A stretch of 64,000 nucleotides of DNA, taken from assembly GCF_900104455.1 (NCBI RefSeq), contig NZ_FNHB01000001.1:1193793-1257792 (forward strand), written 5' to 3'. Numbering within the stretch: the first letter of the stretch is position 1; every line of letters begins with the position of its first letter. A program made the translations under genes and the position numbers. The DNA is from Dendrosporobacter quercicolus (GTDB taxonomy: Bacteria; Bacillota; Negativicutes; DSM-1736; Dendrosporobacteraceae). Shown piece by piece: positions 1 to 8,111 of the stretch. The notes beneath the pieces were generated by a model, which made no database searches, was not told the DNA's origin, and was given only the letters and a program-made list of their open reading frames with translations.

Positions 1-400
1 TCTGATCGATTTCTTCATCGCTTGCCTGAAACGAGGAACCGAAAACGGTAAAGTACGGAAGCGTAATGGCTCCGATGTGTATCATACTGGCTTTGAATGG
101 CGTAATCAATTCATCCACCGTAAAAGAAATTGAACCGGCGGGCGAGTAATTTTCTTTTTTATCTCCTATGGACATCGCTATGCCGAACTTTTTGCCGTTC
201 AACTTGTTCCCTTTTGAGCCATATGCCCATCCGTGAACAAAAACATCGTCCAGCCACTTTTTTAATAAAGGTGGATAGCTGTACCAGTATAAGGGAAACT
301 GGAGAATGATGTGCTTGTGCGCTTCTAACAACTTTTGTTCTCTTTCAACGTCAATATCCAGTCGGGATACTTTTTATAAAGCTCATGTATTGCGAAAAAA
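1..400 (-). pseudogene. Broken flavodoxin-fold NAD(P)H oxidoreductase (3' end outside window)
   Basis: Read on the minus strand, bases 1 to about 357 give a clean stretch with motifs of the KefF/MdaB-like NAD(P)H:quinone reductase family, including LQFPLYWYSYPPLLKKW and VFVHGWAYGS, which belong to the FMN/quinone-binding part. The reading frame is broken near 357-361: HELYKKYPDW lies in one frame and IDVEREQ in the next, as if one A had been lost. Upstream of HELYKK the usual N-terminal strand-loop sequence is not recognisable and no start codon or ribosome binding site is in place. The gene is divergent from the merR gene, a common arrangement for MerR-controlled reductases. The C-terminus lies beyond position 1. 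I infer a non-functional remnant. Confidence 0.7.
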
Positions 401-490
401 TGCCCAATACCGGTAACGATCTCCCCTCGTTTTTGCCCTGCTCGGGCCTTCCCGCCTTCTTGACCAAAATAAAAAAGTATGTTATGTTCT

Positions 491-510
491 ATTTAACGTT
501 AACGTTAGAT
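491..510. promoter_or_regulatory. Palindromic operator upstream of merR (copy 1)
   Basis: The sequence ATTTAACGTTAACGTTAGAT is a near-perfect dyad. It lies 14 bases before the merR start and between merR and the divergent broken reductase gene. TTAACGTTAA-type dyads are typical of MerR-family target promoters, where the dyad sits between the -35 and -10 elements. The same core recurs at 934-950. Binding by the neighbouring MerR protein is inferred. Confidence 0.6.
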
Positions 511-523
511 AGGGGCATAAATA

Positions 524-919
524 ATGAGTGACTATAAGATTGGTGAGCTTGCCAAATTGACAAATTTGACAACAAGAACGATTCGCTATTATGAGGAGCT
601 AGGCCTGTTGGGCACCAGGGATGGCCGATGCCAGGGACAAACTCGCTATTTTGACAACAATGATATTGAACGTCTCAAAAAAATACATCAATTAAAAGGG
701 TTGGGACTTTCCCTGGAAGAAATCGCTCAAGTCATCGATCTTTATTTTACTGATGGAAGAATTTTAGAGGGAAAACGCAAAGTGATTGAAATATTAAGCG
801 CCCACGTCTCCTCAACTGAAAAAAAAATAACAGAATTGACTGCCTTCAAAAAAGAAAGCGAAGAAAATATAGCCCGAATTAAAGCCATTATGGAAGAATA
901 TTCAAAAGAAATGCATTAA
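524..919 (+). CDS. MerR family transcriptional regulator
   Basis: This 131-residue protein has the MerR winged helix-turn-helix at residues 4-70 (YKIGELAKLTNLTTRTIRYY followed by an ELGLL wing). A helical, lysine/glutamate-rich segment at about 75-120 fits the antiparallel dimerisation coiled coil. There is no long C-terminal effector domain and no cysteine pattern for metal sensing, so the inducer is unknown. AGGGG lies 8 bases before the ATG. Dyads of the TTAACGTTAACG type flank the gene on both sides, and the MFS exporter gene follows by 63 bases. It probably regulates itself, the exporter and formerly the divergent reductase, as a small stress- or drug-responsive unit. Confidence 0.85.
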   Translation: MSDYKIGELAKLTNLTTRTIRYYEELGLLGTRDGRCQGQTRYFDNNDIERLKKIHQLKGLGLSLEEIAQVIDLYFTDGRILEGKRKVIEILSAHVSSTEKKITELTAFKKESEENIARIKAIMEEYSKEMH

Positions 920-933
920 TTTTTTTGCGATTT

Positions 934-950
934 ATTTAACGTTAACGTAA
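934..950. promoter_or_regulatory. Palindromic operator upstream of the MFS gene (copy 2)
   Basis: ATTTAACGTTAACGTAA repeats the core of the dyad at 491-510 and lies between merR and the MFS gene. Two copies flanking a MerR gene suggest that the exporter has its own MerR-controlled promoter. This is inferred from position and symmetry. Confidence 0.55.
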
Positions 951-982
951 AGATTAATTTTTTGTTAAGAAAGAGGAGCTAA

Positions 983-2119
983 ATGATCTCTTTATGTTTA
1001 ACCTTGAGTGGCCTGCTTGTGCTTTCTAGTTTGTACATACTCATTCCGTTGCTGAATGTACTTTCACAAGACCTGCAATCGCCCCTGTATCTAACGGCCT
1101 ACACCAATACAGGATTTTCTCTATTTTATGCGATTGGTTTTTTATGCGTTGGGAAACTGATTCCTCAATATGGCTCCAAACGAATTTTAGTTTATGGCAT
1201 GTTTGGGCTGGCCATTACGACCTGGATCACAGGTATGGCAACCTCAATGCAGCTGCTGATTTTGTTTCGGGCTGTGCAAGGCTTTATTGCTGCCGCGTTT
1301 GCACCAGCGGCATTAACGTATATATCCGATCATTACCCTCCGGAAAAAAGGATTGTCGTCATGTCCTGTGTCACAACAGGGTTTATTACAGCCGGCATTA
1401 TCGGCCAGATTTTTTCTTCAGCCGTGAATGATTATTGGGGCTGGCGGGGGGTTTTCGGCCTGCTGGCGTTCGCTTATTTGGCATTGGCTCTACTGAATAA
1501 TTTTTTATTGGTGCATTCGTCACCGAGTGAGGTGAAGCAAGAAAACCTCTTCCCCGCATTCAAAAAATTCACAAGCCATCCTGACTTGCCCAAAGCCTAT
1601 TTCGCGGCATTTACGCTATTGCTGTCATTTGTTGCATTGTATTCGTCACTGGACAGGTACTTGCTCTCGAAATTCCAGCTGAATTCCCAGGAGGCTTTTT
1701 ATATTCGCACCATGGGAATTGCGGGAATTGCCGGCTCCTTATTCGTGCCTAAACTGGCACAAAAACTCTCCTTTCAGCAACTGGCGGCATTGGGAATCGC
1801 GTTGATGCTGAGTGGTTTGCTTTTATGCGTCTGGTCTGGCTCAGTGGCAGGGGTGCAAATGGCTCTGATTATCTTTATTGCAGGGTTGCTGATCACGATT
1901 CCCAGCATCATTACCCTGATCGGGCAGTTAGCCGGCGAGATGCGGAACATGGCTGTCACCTGGTATACTTTTATCTTATTTGTCGGTGCAAGCGTCGGAC
2001 CCCTTATCGCCAGTGCAGATGATTTTACTCTTGTTATTGGTATCTTAGCTTTCATGTTAAGCATAGCCTTTTTTTCGGTCCTGCGAATTGCGTCCGGTAA
2101 AGGGGGTGGGAGCGGTTAA
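983..2119 (+). CDS. MFS transporter (drug:H+ antiporter-like)
   Basis: This hydrophobic protein of 378 residues has regularly spaced membrane segments and no soluble domain, consistent with a 12-helix major facilitator of the DHA1 type. The segment after helix 2 (GKLIPQYGSKRILVYG, around residues 57-72) matches the MFS loop 2-3 signature G-x3-D/P-x-G-x-[KR]. AGAGGAG precedes the ATG. It sits in the MerR unit behind the second dyad, so efflux of a toxic compound is the likely role. The substrate cannot be read from sequence. Confidence 0.8.
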   Translation: MISLCLTLSGLLVLSSLYILIPLLNVLSQDLQSPLYLTAYTNTGFSLFYAIGFLCVGKLIPQYGSKRILVYGMFGLAITTWITGMATSMQLLILFRAVQGFIAAAFAPAALTYISDHYPPEKRIVVMSCVTTGFITAGIIGQIFSSAVNDYWGWRGVFGLLAFAYLALALLNNFLLVHSSPSEVKQENLFPAFKKFTSHPDLPKAYFAAFTLLLSFVALYSSLDRYLLSKFQLNSQEAFYIRTMGIAGIAGSLFVPKLAQKLSFQQLAALGIALMLSGLLLCVWSGSVAGVQMALIIFIAGLLITIPSIITLIGQLAGEMRNMAVTWYTFILFVGASVGPLIASADDFTLVIGILAFMLSIAFFSVLRIASGKGGGSG

Positions 2120-2298
2120 CGTAAAATGCCACCCAAGAGGAGATGATTATATAAGTCAATATCAAAACTTCGCGTGGTTTAATTTCAAGTTAGCTGTTAC
2201 TATATCTAAACTGAGATTGGCTTTGGGGAGAATGGCATGAAAGGGCGGTTACGAAAAATGCTGTTAACTCCCTTTCATAATCCTTGTTATCATAGCTC

Positions 2299-2451
2299 TT
2301 GGTAGGTCTATATCTACAGCATCCTAAATTTGGAACCTTGCCGGAAGGTCCACACCTTGAACGAATCAGGAGTTCACCGCATTACGCTGACGGGGCATTT
2401 CAGAATTTAGTTCCTATTCCTCCACGTGTTGAGGGAAACAGTCCTGTTTCG
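2299..2451 (+). pseudogene. Remnant of an MBL-fold hydrolase N-terminus
   Basis: The translation contains HPKFGTLPEGPHLERIRSSP and ADGAFQNL, the recognisable N-terminal segment of a group of MBL-fold metallohydrolases (pattern 'PKFGxxPxGxRLERIxxSPNYxxGxFQN'). The metal-binding HxHxDH part is absent. About 50 codons in, the sequence turns into the tail of a different gene in another frame (2487-2594). It is a decayed fragment without a convincing start or ribosome binding site. Confidence 0.55.
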
Positions 2452-2486
2452 TTATGTTTGGCGTATCTTTTTATTCCCAAACAATC

Positions 2487-2594
2487 GGGGAACCAAAAGA
2501 TATAGCCAATATGGCTGTTTTTCTGGCATCAGATCAGGCAAGCTGGATTACGGGAGGGATTTTTCCTGTGGACGGAGGTCTTACAACGAACTAA
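2487..2594 (+). pseudogene. C-terminal remnant of a short-chain dehydrogenase
   Basis: These 35 codons plus stop contain [16 protein letters not shown] and [12 protein letters not shown], the classic end of classical SDR oxidoreductases (GxPxDIAxxxxFLASDxAxxITGxxxxVDGG). The Rossmann fold and the YxxxK active site are missing. It joins directly onto the MBL remnant in a different frame, so two unrelated genes were brought together by deletion. Confidence 0.65.
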
Positions 2595-2872
2595 GAAGTT
2601 GTTTCCGCCATCATAGCCTTGAATTTGTTTTTGAGAATTGTTATAGACGGGAAAATAGGGTAAAGAAGTGTTAAATTGAATGCTGACAAGTGCTTGCTTT
2701 CGCGTAAGTTGCTTTCTACAAACAGGCAGATAATTGGCGAACAAATTTTAGGCTTTTATTAAGAAATGGGGGTGGCCTCTTTGAAGTATTTATTTCTCGT
2801 CTGTGTTACTGGATTTCGCACAAAATAGAAAACGATATCAGCAGTACACAGGACGAAAGGAGCAAATTAAAT

Positions 2873-2971
2873 GTGACACTGAATAAGCAGCAACAAACTG
2901 CCTTGGATTCCCTTGATTTTATAAAAGTACCGGAAAATTATGCATTAGCGCAAGTGTATGCGGGGGTATAA
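2873..2971 (+). CDS. Small ORF of unknown function (32 codons)
   Basis: A GTG start is preceded at a good distance by GAAAGGAG, giving a 32-residue peptide with a soluble composition (it ends ENYALAQVYAGV). A strong terminator follows 23 bases after the stop. I recognise no family. It could be a true small protein or the tail of a lost gene. The ribosome binding site and terminator are the only support. Confidence 0.25.
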   Translation: MTLNKQQQTALDSLDFIKVPENYALAQVYAGV

Positions 2972-2993
2972 GCTGAGGATGATGTTTTACTAT

Positions 2994-3040
2994 AGCCCAT
3001 GAAGACAGGCAGATCCTGGCTTCATGGGCTGTGTTTTCTT
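2994..3040 (+). terminator. Intrinsic terminator
   Basis: The arms AGCCCATGAAG and CTTCATGGGCT form an 11-base perfect stem, followed by GTGTTTTCTTT. It could end the small ORF at 2873. The stretch 3041-3333 that follows holds no gene I can support. Confidence 0.75.
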
Positions 3041-3333
3041 TGCAGTAGAACTGTACATTGATATGCTTATTGGAGTGATTGATCTATTTAACTTTAATTA
3101 TAAATATTGCTCAAGCAGTAGACGCCCTAATCCTGTTCCTTAGAGGAGGTCGGGGCGCGGGGTGCGCAGCCATTTTACTTCATGTTCTGCTATGACTGAT
3201 ACCAAGATAGCTAAAGCCGGACTACTGTGCCCGGCCTTAATTCCACCTTTTTCCTATAACTATAGTTGAAATATATTGCATTTTTGTAGTTCAAAATCAC
3301 CTCGTATCACCACGCAACTGACATGTACCCGCC

Positions 3334-4572
3334 CTACGCCTTCACAGTACCAACCCCGAAGGCGGTATTGTTCCGAAGTACCTGCTCCACCATGTTAGCT
3401 TCGCCATTGACACAGCTGACCAGTAAGACAAGTTCCGAAACCTTGTCTCTCCTCTGGCGGGTCATCTTTCGTCCCGTCAGCAGGTAGTCGCCGGCGAGCC
3501 CGACCGCCGCGCCGCCAAACAGCCCGATCAGCGCCCAGATTATCGGCCCCCAGGACCAGACAAACCCGTAGATTGTCCCCAGAACCATGCCTATAGTGCC
3601 GAACACCGAGGCAGTATCGATGATACTGACTCCATCGGACCGGTAGATGGTATCTAAAATTGCAAAGTTTTTTTGCTTCTGAGCGAGAGGTATCGCCAGC
3701 ATCTTTTCTTTGGCAATACCTTTTGCTTCCAGCTCGGTTATGGCAAGTTCAACAAATGACGAATGGTTGAAAGTGGCCGCTATCAGCATCTGGGTCGCTC
3801 CCTCCGTTATTGGCATGGGCAGTTCAAGCAGCAATCGCTGGTATCTTTTCGCGAGATATTCGCGTTGTTCCGCATCAAACTTTTTATTCAGTTCCACCGT
3901 GCAAGAGTATGAATCGTAGGCGGCAAAGCAGTAAATCGAAGGCATGAACAGTAACCATTGTGGATCGGCTACAGCCAGCGCCTGGCCTAAATCTCCTAAA
4001 AAAGTAAAATGCACAACCTGGAACAATCGCGAATAATAAGCGCTGACCATCCAGAAGGTTATCAGGAAAAGGCCGGTGACCATTCGCATGACGAACATAT
4101 GCCCCAGTCCCGGAAACACCACGCTCCAGAAGACGCTGACCCAAGGCGACCTTTTGTCCAGGAAATTAATGCTGTACGGCAGCACCGTGAACACATCAAT
4201 CGGCGCTTTTTCCCGTTCAGCAAGCACGGCCTGCTTATTGAGGCTTACGGAATGGTTGTAGGCATCCCACAGACCATAGCAATACGCGAGGGCATAGGCC
4301 ATCAGCCACCTGGTATCCAGCACTTCCTTGGCAAGCTCGATCCGCCCGGTAAACGAGTATAATATCGCCACATTTAAATTCGTCATCAGATTGATGAGGA
4401 CTTCCATAGCTACCAGCACGAAGCCTTTGATATAACTGCCGATCATTATCTGCCCGAAGCCCCCGAAAGAGGCCGCCCACCATACGGCCATGAGCGGATT
4501 CCGGACATGCATCTCCGATGTGGTAAAAGCGGAAAGGGCTAATCGCTTGCGGCGCGGCGTGTAGTCGCTCAT
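3334..4572 (-). CDS. Membrane protein with an internal duplication
   Basis: I cannot name the function of this 412-residue protein. It contains two copies of a roughly 90-residue unit. Unit 1 covers residues 25-113 and unit 2 residues 142-230. Each begins with a membrane segment containing a glycine motif (ASFGGFGQ and VVFPGLGH, resembling the PGxGQ motif of TM2/DUF5683-type segments). Each ends in a matching element (CYGLWDAYNHSVSLNK and CFAAYDSYSCTVELNK). A soluble part follows (about 231-325), then a glycine-rich membrane hairpin (about 327-370) and a cytoplasmic tail. AAGGAG stands before the ATG. It is monocistronic. Confidence 0.6.
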   Translation of the reverse strand: MSDYTPRRKRLALSAFTTSEMHVRNPLMAVWWAASFGGFGQIMIGSYIKGFVLVAMEVLINLMTNLNVAILYSFTGRIELAKEVLDTRWLMAYALAYCYGLWDAYNHSVSLNKQAVLAEREKAPIDVFTVLPYSINFLDKRSPWVSVFWSVVFPGLGHMFVMRMVTGLFLITFWMVSAYYSRLFQVVHFTFLGDLGQALAVADPQWLLFMPSIYCFAAYDSYSCTVELNKKFDAEQREYLAKRYQRLLLELPMPITEGATQMLIAATFNHSSFVELAITELEAKGIAKEKMLAIPLAQKQKNFAILDTIYRSDGVSIIDTASVFGTIGMVLGTIYGFVWSWGPIIWALIGLFGGAAVGLAGDYLLTGRKMTRQRRDKVSELVLLVSCVNGEANMVEQVLRNNTAFGVGTVKA

Positions 4573-5009
4573 TTCATTTCTCCTTAGGTATGCCCGCGCA
4601 TTAGTCTATGCCTCGTGTTTCGCGGCAACCTCACTGCCTCAAATCGAAGCAAAATATTCCGGCTACTCCCCGATTTATTGGGTAGTAGTCTTTAGTTATG
4701 CCCAAATTCCATTCCCGATAAATACCAATGACTGGGTCAGGTTGAAGTTTACTGCCATGAACCTTAGGGAGGCCTTGCCTGTTTTCATCTTTTTACGGAG
4801 CAAACCGAGATTTTACCATTGAAAATGCCGGTTTTTTGGCACTCTGAAGAAGCAGGAAAAAATTAGTTTCTTGCTTTTTTGAATGCTTAGTAGGGGTGTA
4901 CCTTCGCTTCTTCGGAAACGCTGTTGGCAAGTTAGGGAAGTATTGAAATGTGCTGCACCCTTCCCCAGTGAATTTTCATTCAATAAGCGCCGAAATAATC
5001 CGGTGCTTA
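4573..5009. other. Intergenic region with two terminator-like hairpins
   Basis: No gene is convincing here. AAGCAGGAAA/TTTCTTGCTT followed by TTTTTT (4850-4880) and AATAAGCGCCG/CGGTGCTTATT followed by TTTCTTT (4982-5016) are terminator-like on the plus strand. A short plus-strand reading frame at 4883-5134 overlaps both hairpins and looks accidental. Confidence 0.5.
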
Positions 5010-5119
5010 TTTCTTTGCCATTTTTGTTCTTTTCTAGGCGGTCAATTTCTTGGCTTAATTCCAGAATCTCGTTTAGCTCATCGTATTTTTGTCTTTTTTC
5101 GGGGGGACATTTTTTTCAC
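5010..5119 (-). pseudogene. Frameshifted small coiled-coil ORF
   Basis: A GTG start at 5119 opens a frame that fails after ten codons. If the run of six C bases is read with a frame change, it continues as EKRQKYDELNEILELSQEID and RLEKNKNGKE, a charged coiled-coil-like segment. The shift in a homopolymer suggests a decayed small gene or a sequencing slip. I recognise no family. Confidence 0.25.
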
Positions 5120-5155
5120 ATAACCGTTTCTTAAATATATAATCTAAAGCAACTA

Positions 5156-5445
5156 TTACAATTTTTTGCAACTTTTTCTTTCTATGTCAATCAATATTCT
5201 AACTATCCATCTTGCTAATAAACCCATAACGATGTAAATAGGGAATGAATACCAGTACAACCATTTAATCAGTACGTAAAATCCAAAATGTACAACAATA
5301 GTTCAGCCACAAATGAAAATACTGTTGATAGGCCAACTAACGCCCATAGGAAACTCTTCCAGGTCGGAAAAGTATTGATATACCAGCATAAAGATAATTG
5401 GCAGCATCGTATAATCAATCTCTGGAACCGCCGTGTAATGACGCA
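5156..5445 (-). pseudogene. Remnant of a CBO0543-type membrane protein
   Basis: Three successive frames on the minus strand give VPEIDYTMLPIIFMLVYQY, then TWKSFLWALVGLSTVFSFVAE, then VLIKWLYWYSFPIYIVMGLL. Laid end to end they match the C-terminal half of the CBO0543 family, small four-to-five-helix membrane proteins of spore-forming Firmicutes. At least two frameshifts separate the pieces, and the 5' part is replaced by the truncated polymerase gene. It is non-functional. Confidence 0.55.
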
Positions 5446-6035
5446 GTCAGCGGCCGTATTTTCCATACCGTTTCCGGCACCATCTCATAGGTCCATTTGG
5501 CAATCCACGGCGGACGCTTTTTCGCTTCATGATCCAGTGCCAGTTTTGCCAAAAGCGGATTATCGCCAATGCCTACCGCCACAATAAGCCCCAGCTCATC
5601 CTTCACTGTCTTTAAGATAGCCTCCGCAATCGCCTCTGCGGGTCCAAACAAATTGTGCGATGCGGTAACATCCAATATGGACTCATCAATGCTATAAACA
5701 TGTAGATCTTCATCGGTTACGAAGCGACGGAATATATTCTGTATTGCCTGGTTCACATTAATATATAACGCCATATTGGGCTCTACTACCATAATCGGAG
5801 AACGCTTGGGAATTTCAAAGAACCGGTTTCCGGTCTTGATATTGTATTCTGATTTAACCCTCGGGCTGCTGGCCAGTACAACCGCACCGGCTCTCCTTAC
5901 ATCCGATACGACAGCAATATAGGCTTCTAACGGATCAAGCCCCCGCCGAACCGCCTCTACGGACGCAAAGAATGATTTTACGTCGACGCACAATACGCTC
6001 CTGCGGGGAAAACGTGAAAAATCAACGAGCCCCAT
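5415..6035 (-). pseudogene. Truncated Y-family DNA polymerase (UvrX/DinB-like)
   Basis: The first about 195 residues are a good match to the palm and fingers of Y-family lesion-bypass polymerases: LCVDVKSFFASVEA near the N-terminus holds the first catalytic aspartate, and YSIDESILDVT holds the second Asp-Glu pair. Homology stops at KIRPLT, where the thumb and little-finger domains should follow, and the frame runs into the CBO0543 remnant. With about 206 instead of about 410 residues, DNA binding is lost. The variant with a short gene directly upstream resembles phage-type UvrX. It overlaps the upstream small gene by 14 bases. Confidence 0.75.
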
Positions 6036-6183
6036 TACTTTTGACTTCTTTCTCTTTCATCTGCTCGTTGTGCTCAGACAGAAGCATTCCCGCCCACTTG
6101 ACCATACATCGGTCGACGTAAAATATCCGGGCCATCTGCTGGTAAATAGGGATACTTAGTAAATTTATCGTATGTTCGCTCAC
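6022..6183 (-). CDS. Small protein in the YolD position upstream of the polymerase
   Basis: A GTG start at 6183, preceded by GGAGGTGGATA, gives a 53-residue protein (starts MSEHTINLLSIPIYQQMARI). Its stop overlaps the start of the truncated polymerase gene by 14 bases. In phage-type UvrX pairs a short YolD-like gene occupies the same place. Similarity to YolD itself is not evident to me, so the link is positional. The longer frame reaching 6339 lacks a ribosome binding site at its start. Confidence 0.5.
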   Translation of the reverse strand: MSEHTINLLSIPIYQQMARIFYVDRCMVKWAGMLLSEHNEQMKEKEVKSNGAR

Positions 6184-6252
6184 CACTATCCACCTCCATA
6201 TACATTGAAAGTTGTAAAATATGGTGTTTAACATTACAATACAGAAATTCTT

Positions 6253-6282
6253 AAACGTCCGTTTATACGGGCGTTTTTTTTT
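6253..6282 (+). terminator. Intrinsic terminator-like hairpin
   Basis: AACGTCCG and CGGGCGTT pair with one G-T wobble, followed by a run of nine or more T. It lies before the ParB/methylase remnant and behind no recognisable plus-strand gene. Confidence 0.55.
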
Positions 6283-6344
6283 GGTTGGGAGGTAAAGACT
6301 TGGATTGTCAAACTGCCAATTGAAAACTAAACGCCGCACCCTAT

Positions 6345-7095
6345 AATCCGCGCATTGACTTAAAACCGGTCGACAAGGAATATGAGAAACTCAAAAAATC
6401 CATTCTCACCTTCGACTATATTGACCCGATCATCGTAAACAAGCGCGGCTATGTGGTGGTCGGCGGACACCAACGTCTGAAGATACTCCAGGCGATGGGA
6501 CATACCGAAGCTGCAGGACTTGCTCGCTGAACTGCAGGAGGCTGGCATGGACATTGAGATTACCGGTTACGACGATTTGGAAATTGAAGAACTGATGCGC
6601 GTGGCTTTGGCTGACGAAGAGGGCAACTCCCCGAAAAAGCAGGCGGTTGAGGATGACTTCGACGCGGAGGGAGAAACCGCGAAGATTAAAACCCCGGTAA
6701 CCAAGCCGGGAGATATTTTGGTTACTTGGCCAGCATCGCCTGTTTGCGGCGATGCCGCCAAAGCGGAAGATGTCCAGCTGCTTGTGGACGGCAAGCTCTG
6801 CAACATGGTCTTTACGGACCCGCCGTATACGTTTCGTACGTTGGCAAAACGGCGGACAGTTTTAAAATTCAAAACGATAGCATGGCCGATGGCGATTTTT
6901 ACAAGTTTCTCTTGAAAGCGTATCAAAACATGCTGGAAGCAGTGGCACCGGGAGGTGCCATTTATGTTTGTCATGCCGATACCGAAGGTTGGAACTTTCG
7001 CAAGGCGATGGTGGACGCCGGCTGGCTTTTGAAGCAGTGCCTCGTCTGTGTAAAAAACAGTATGGTGCTAGGCTGCCAGGATTACCAAAATCCTG
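6345..7095 (+). pseudogene. Decayed phage ParB/DNA-methyltransferase gene
   Basis: Pieces in several frames line up in the order of phage proteins with an N-terminal ParB nuclease-like domain and a C-terminal N6-adenine methylase. First come NPRIDLKPVDKEYEKL and VVVGGHQRLKILQAMGHTE. The linker (ELQEAGMDIEITGYDDLEIE, then EAVEDD-like and TKPGDI) follows, then the methylase motif FTDPPY. A last piece contains GGAIYVCHADTEGWNFRKAM and VKNSMVLG. Frameshifts occur after the ParB part, around 6720 and after DPPY, and the target-recognition part is missing. No intact start is visible. Confidence 0.75.
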
Positions 7096-7296
7096 CACAC
7101 GTTCCAATAAAGAGATAATCTTTTTCTCTTTCAAACTCTGGCAAACTCTCAGTACCACTGAATTTGTGCGTTTGAAAAGTTGAACAATTTTTTTTATTTT
7201 TCGCGGGAATTTATCGTGGCATAGCTGACTCCTGCGGCCCCCCGCCCCGTAGGAAGGAACCGCCCGATTCATTTCCAGGAAATGGTTTAAACCCTA

Positions 7297-7491
7297 TCAC
7301 CGGATCGGCCGGCCCTGCTTCGGGACAATTGCCCCGTGCTTCCTCTCATCCGGCGGAGCGTTGGCTTTCATCGCCTGCCAACTCGTGATATGGCCGCTGC
7401 ACTGTCCTTGACGCCACTCCACTCGATTTGCCATACAGACTTCCAAACCGTGGTTCAAGCAGTCCGTCCGGCTACACACTACCGTTGGCAT
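7297..7491 (-). CDS. Small cysteine-rich protein, possible zinc binder
   Basis: The ATG at 7491 is preceded by GGAGGTGGCCTC, one of the best ribosome binding sites in this region. The 64-residue product has four cysteines near its start in the pattern C-x5-C-x7-C-x12-C (VCSRTDCLNHGLEVCMANRV is the core). The layout recalls DUF1540-like and phage-encoded small zinc-binding proteins, but I cannot assign a family. It lies within a field of phage remnants, so a phage origin is likely. Confidence 0.5.
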   Translation of the reverse strand: MPTVVCSRTDCLNHGLEVCMANRVEWRQGQCSGHITSWQAMKANAPPDERKHGAIVPKQGRPIR

Positions 7492-7510
7492 GAGGCCACC
7501 TCCATAAAAA

Positions 7511-7537
7511 GTAAGACCGCCCCAAACGGGACGGCCT
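7511..7537. repeat. Imperfect hairpin, copy 1 of a duplicated element
   Basis: AAGACCGCCCCAAACGGGACGG resembles the perfect terminator at 8112-8137 (shared core AGACCGCCCCAAACGGG). The two copies bracket the VOC gene. The right arm carries mismatches here, so terminator function is doubtful. Confidence 0.45.
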
Positions 7538-7589
7538 CCGAATTATAGATAATTCGGCTTTGTGTAAATCATTTTAATTATTAAACTCA

Positions 7590-7618
7590 TTGTACATTTG
7601 TTCTCCGTGGTTTATACT
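7590..7618 (+). promoter_or_regulatory. Sigma-A-type promoter of the VOC gene
   Basis: TTGTAC and TATACT are separated by exactly 17 bases and lie 85 bases before the VOC start. The leader between them and the gene contains a GATA...TATC inverted repeat of unknown meaning. Confidence 0.55.
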
Positions 7619-7702
7619 GATAGTAAAAAAATGGATACACTACTCGATAACTTCGAACTATCTTGGTTATAAGTATAAAACTGCAGATGAGAGGAATGTG
7701 GA

Positions 7703-8110
7703 ATGAACAACAAACAAACCCTAAGTATTAATAACACTTTTTCAATCCGTATCGATGACATTATGATAGATTGTGATGACGCTCAAAAGCTGGGGGATTT
7801 TTACGCTGATTTATTGGGATGGAACAAGACCGAATTAGGCAAAAATTGTGTTTCAGTTCATTCTCCAGACCATCCTCTTCGCTTATTATGTCAACAAGAG
7901 AACGACTATATCCCCCCTGTATGGCCGGAAACGGTTGATACACAACAAAAAATGCTCCATATCGATTTCACAGTAAGCAATCTACAAGTTGCTGTCAGTC
8001 ACGCTATATCCTTAGGTGCTAAAGTTGCCGAAAAACAATATAACCCCACTCAGTGGATAACCATGCTCGATCCTTCAGGACACCCGTTTTGTCTTTGCTT
8101 ACCAGAATAG
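7703..8110 (+). CDS. VOC family protein (glyoxalase-like)
   Basis: This 135-residue protein has the vicinal oxygen chelate layout. IRIDDIMIDCDDAQKLGDFY is the first beta-alpha unit, followed by a LGWNK segment. HIDFTVSNLQVAVSHA starts the second unit, and MLDPSGHPFCL is the conserved end of Glyoxalase_6-like domains. Candidate metal ligands are in the HIDF strand and the C-terminal half, but the substrate is unknown. The start is supported by GAGAGGAATGTGGA. It has its own promoter and a perfect terminator. Confidence 0.8.
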   Translation: MNNKQTLSINNTFSIRIDDIMIDCDDAQKLGDFYADLLGWNKTELGKNCVSVHSPDHPLRLLCQQENDYIPPVWPETVDTQQKMLHIDFTVSNLQVAVSHAISLGAKVAEKQYNPTQWITMLDPSGHPFCLCLPE

Positions 8111-8111
8111 T

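Noticed and set aside
2426..2744. Short frames around the SDR remnant
   Set aside because: They match no family. The in-frame SDR motif at 2487-2594 explains the conservation.
6567..7272. Minus-strand frames over the ParB/methylase remnant
   Set aside because: They are shadows of the plus-strand remnant, whose motifs are clear.
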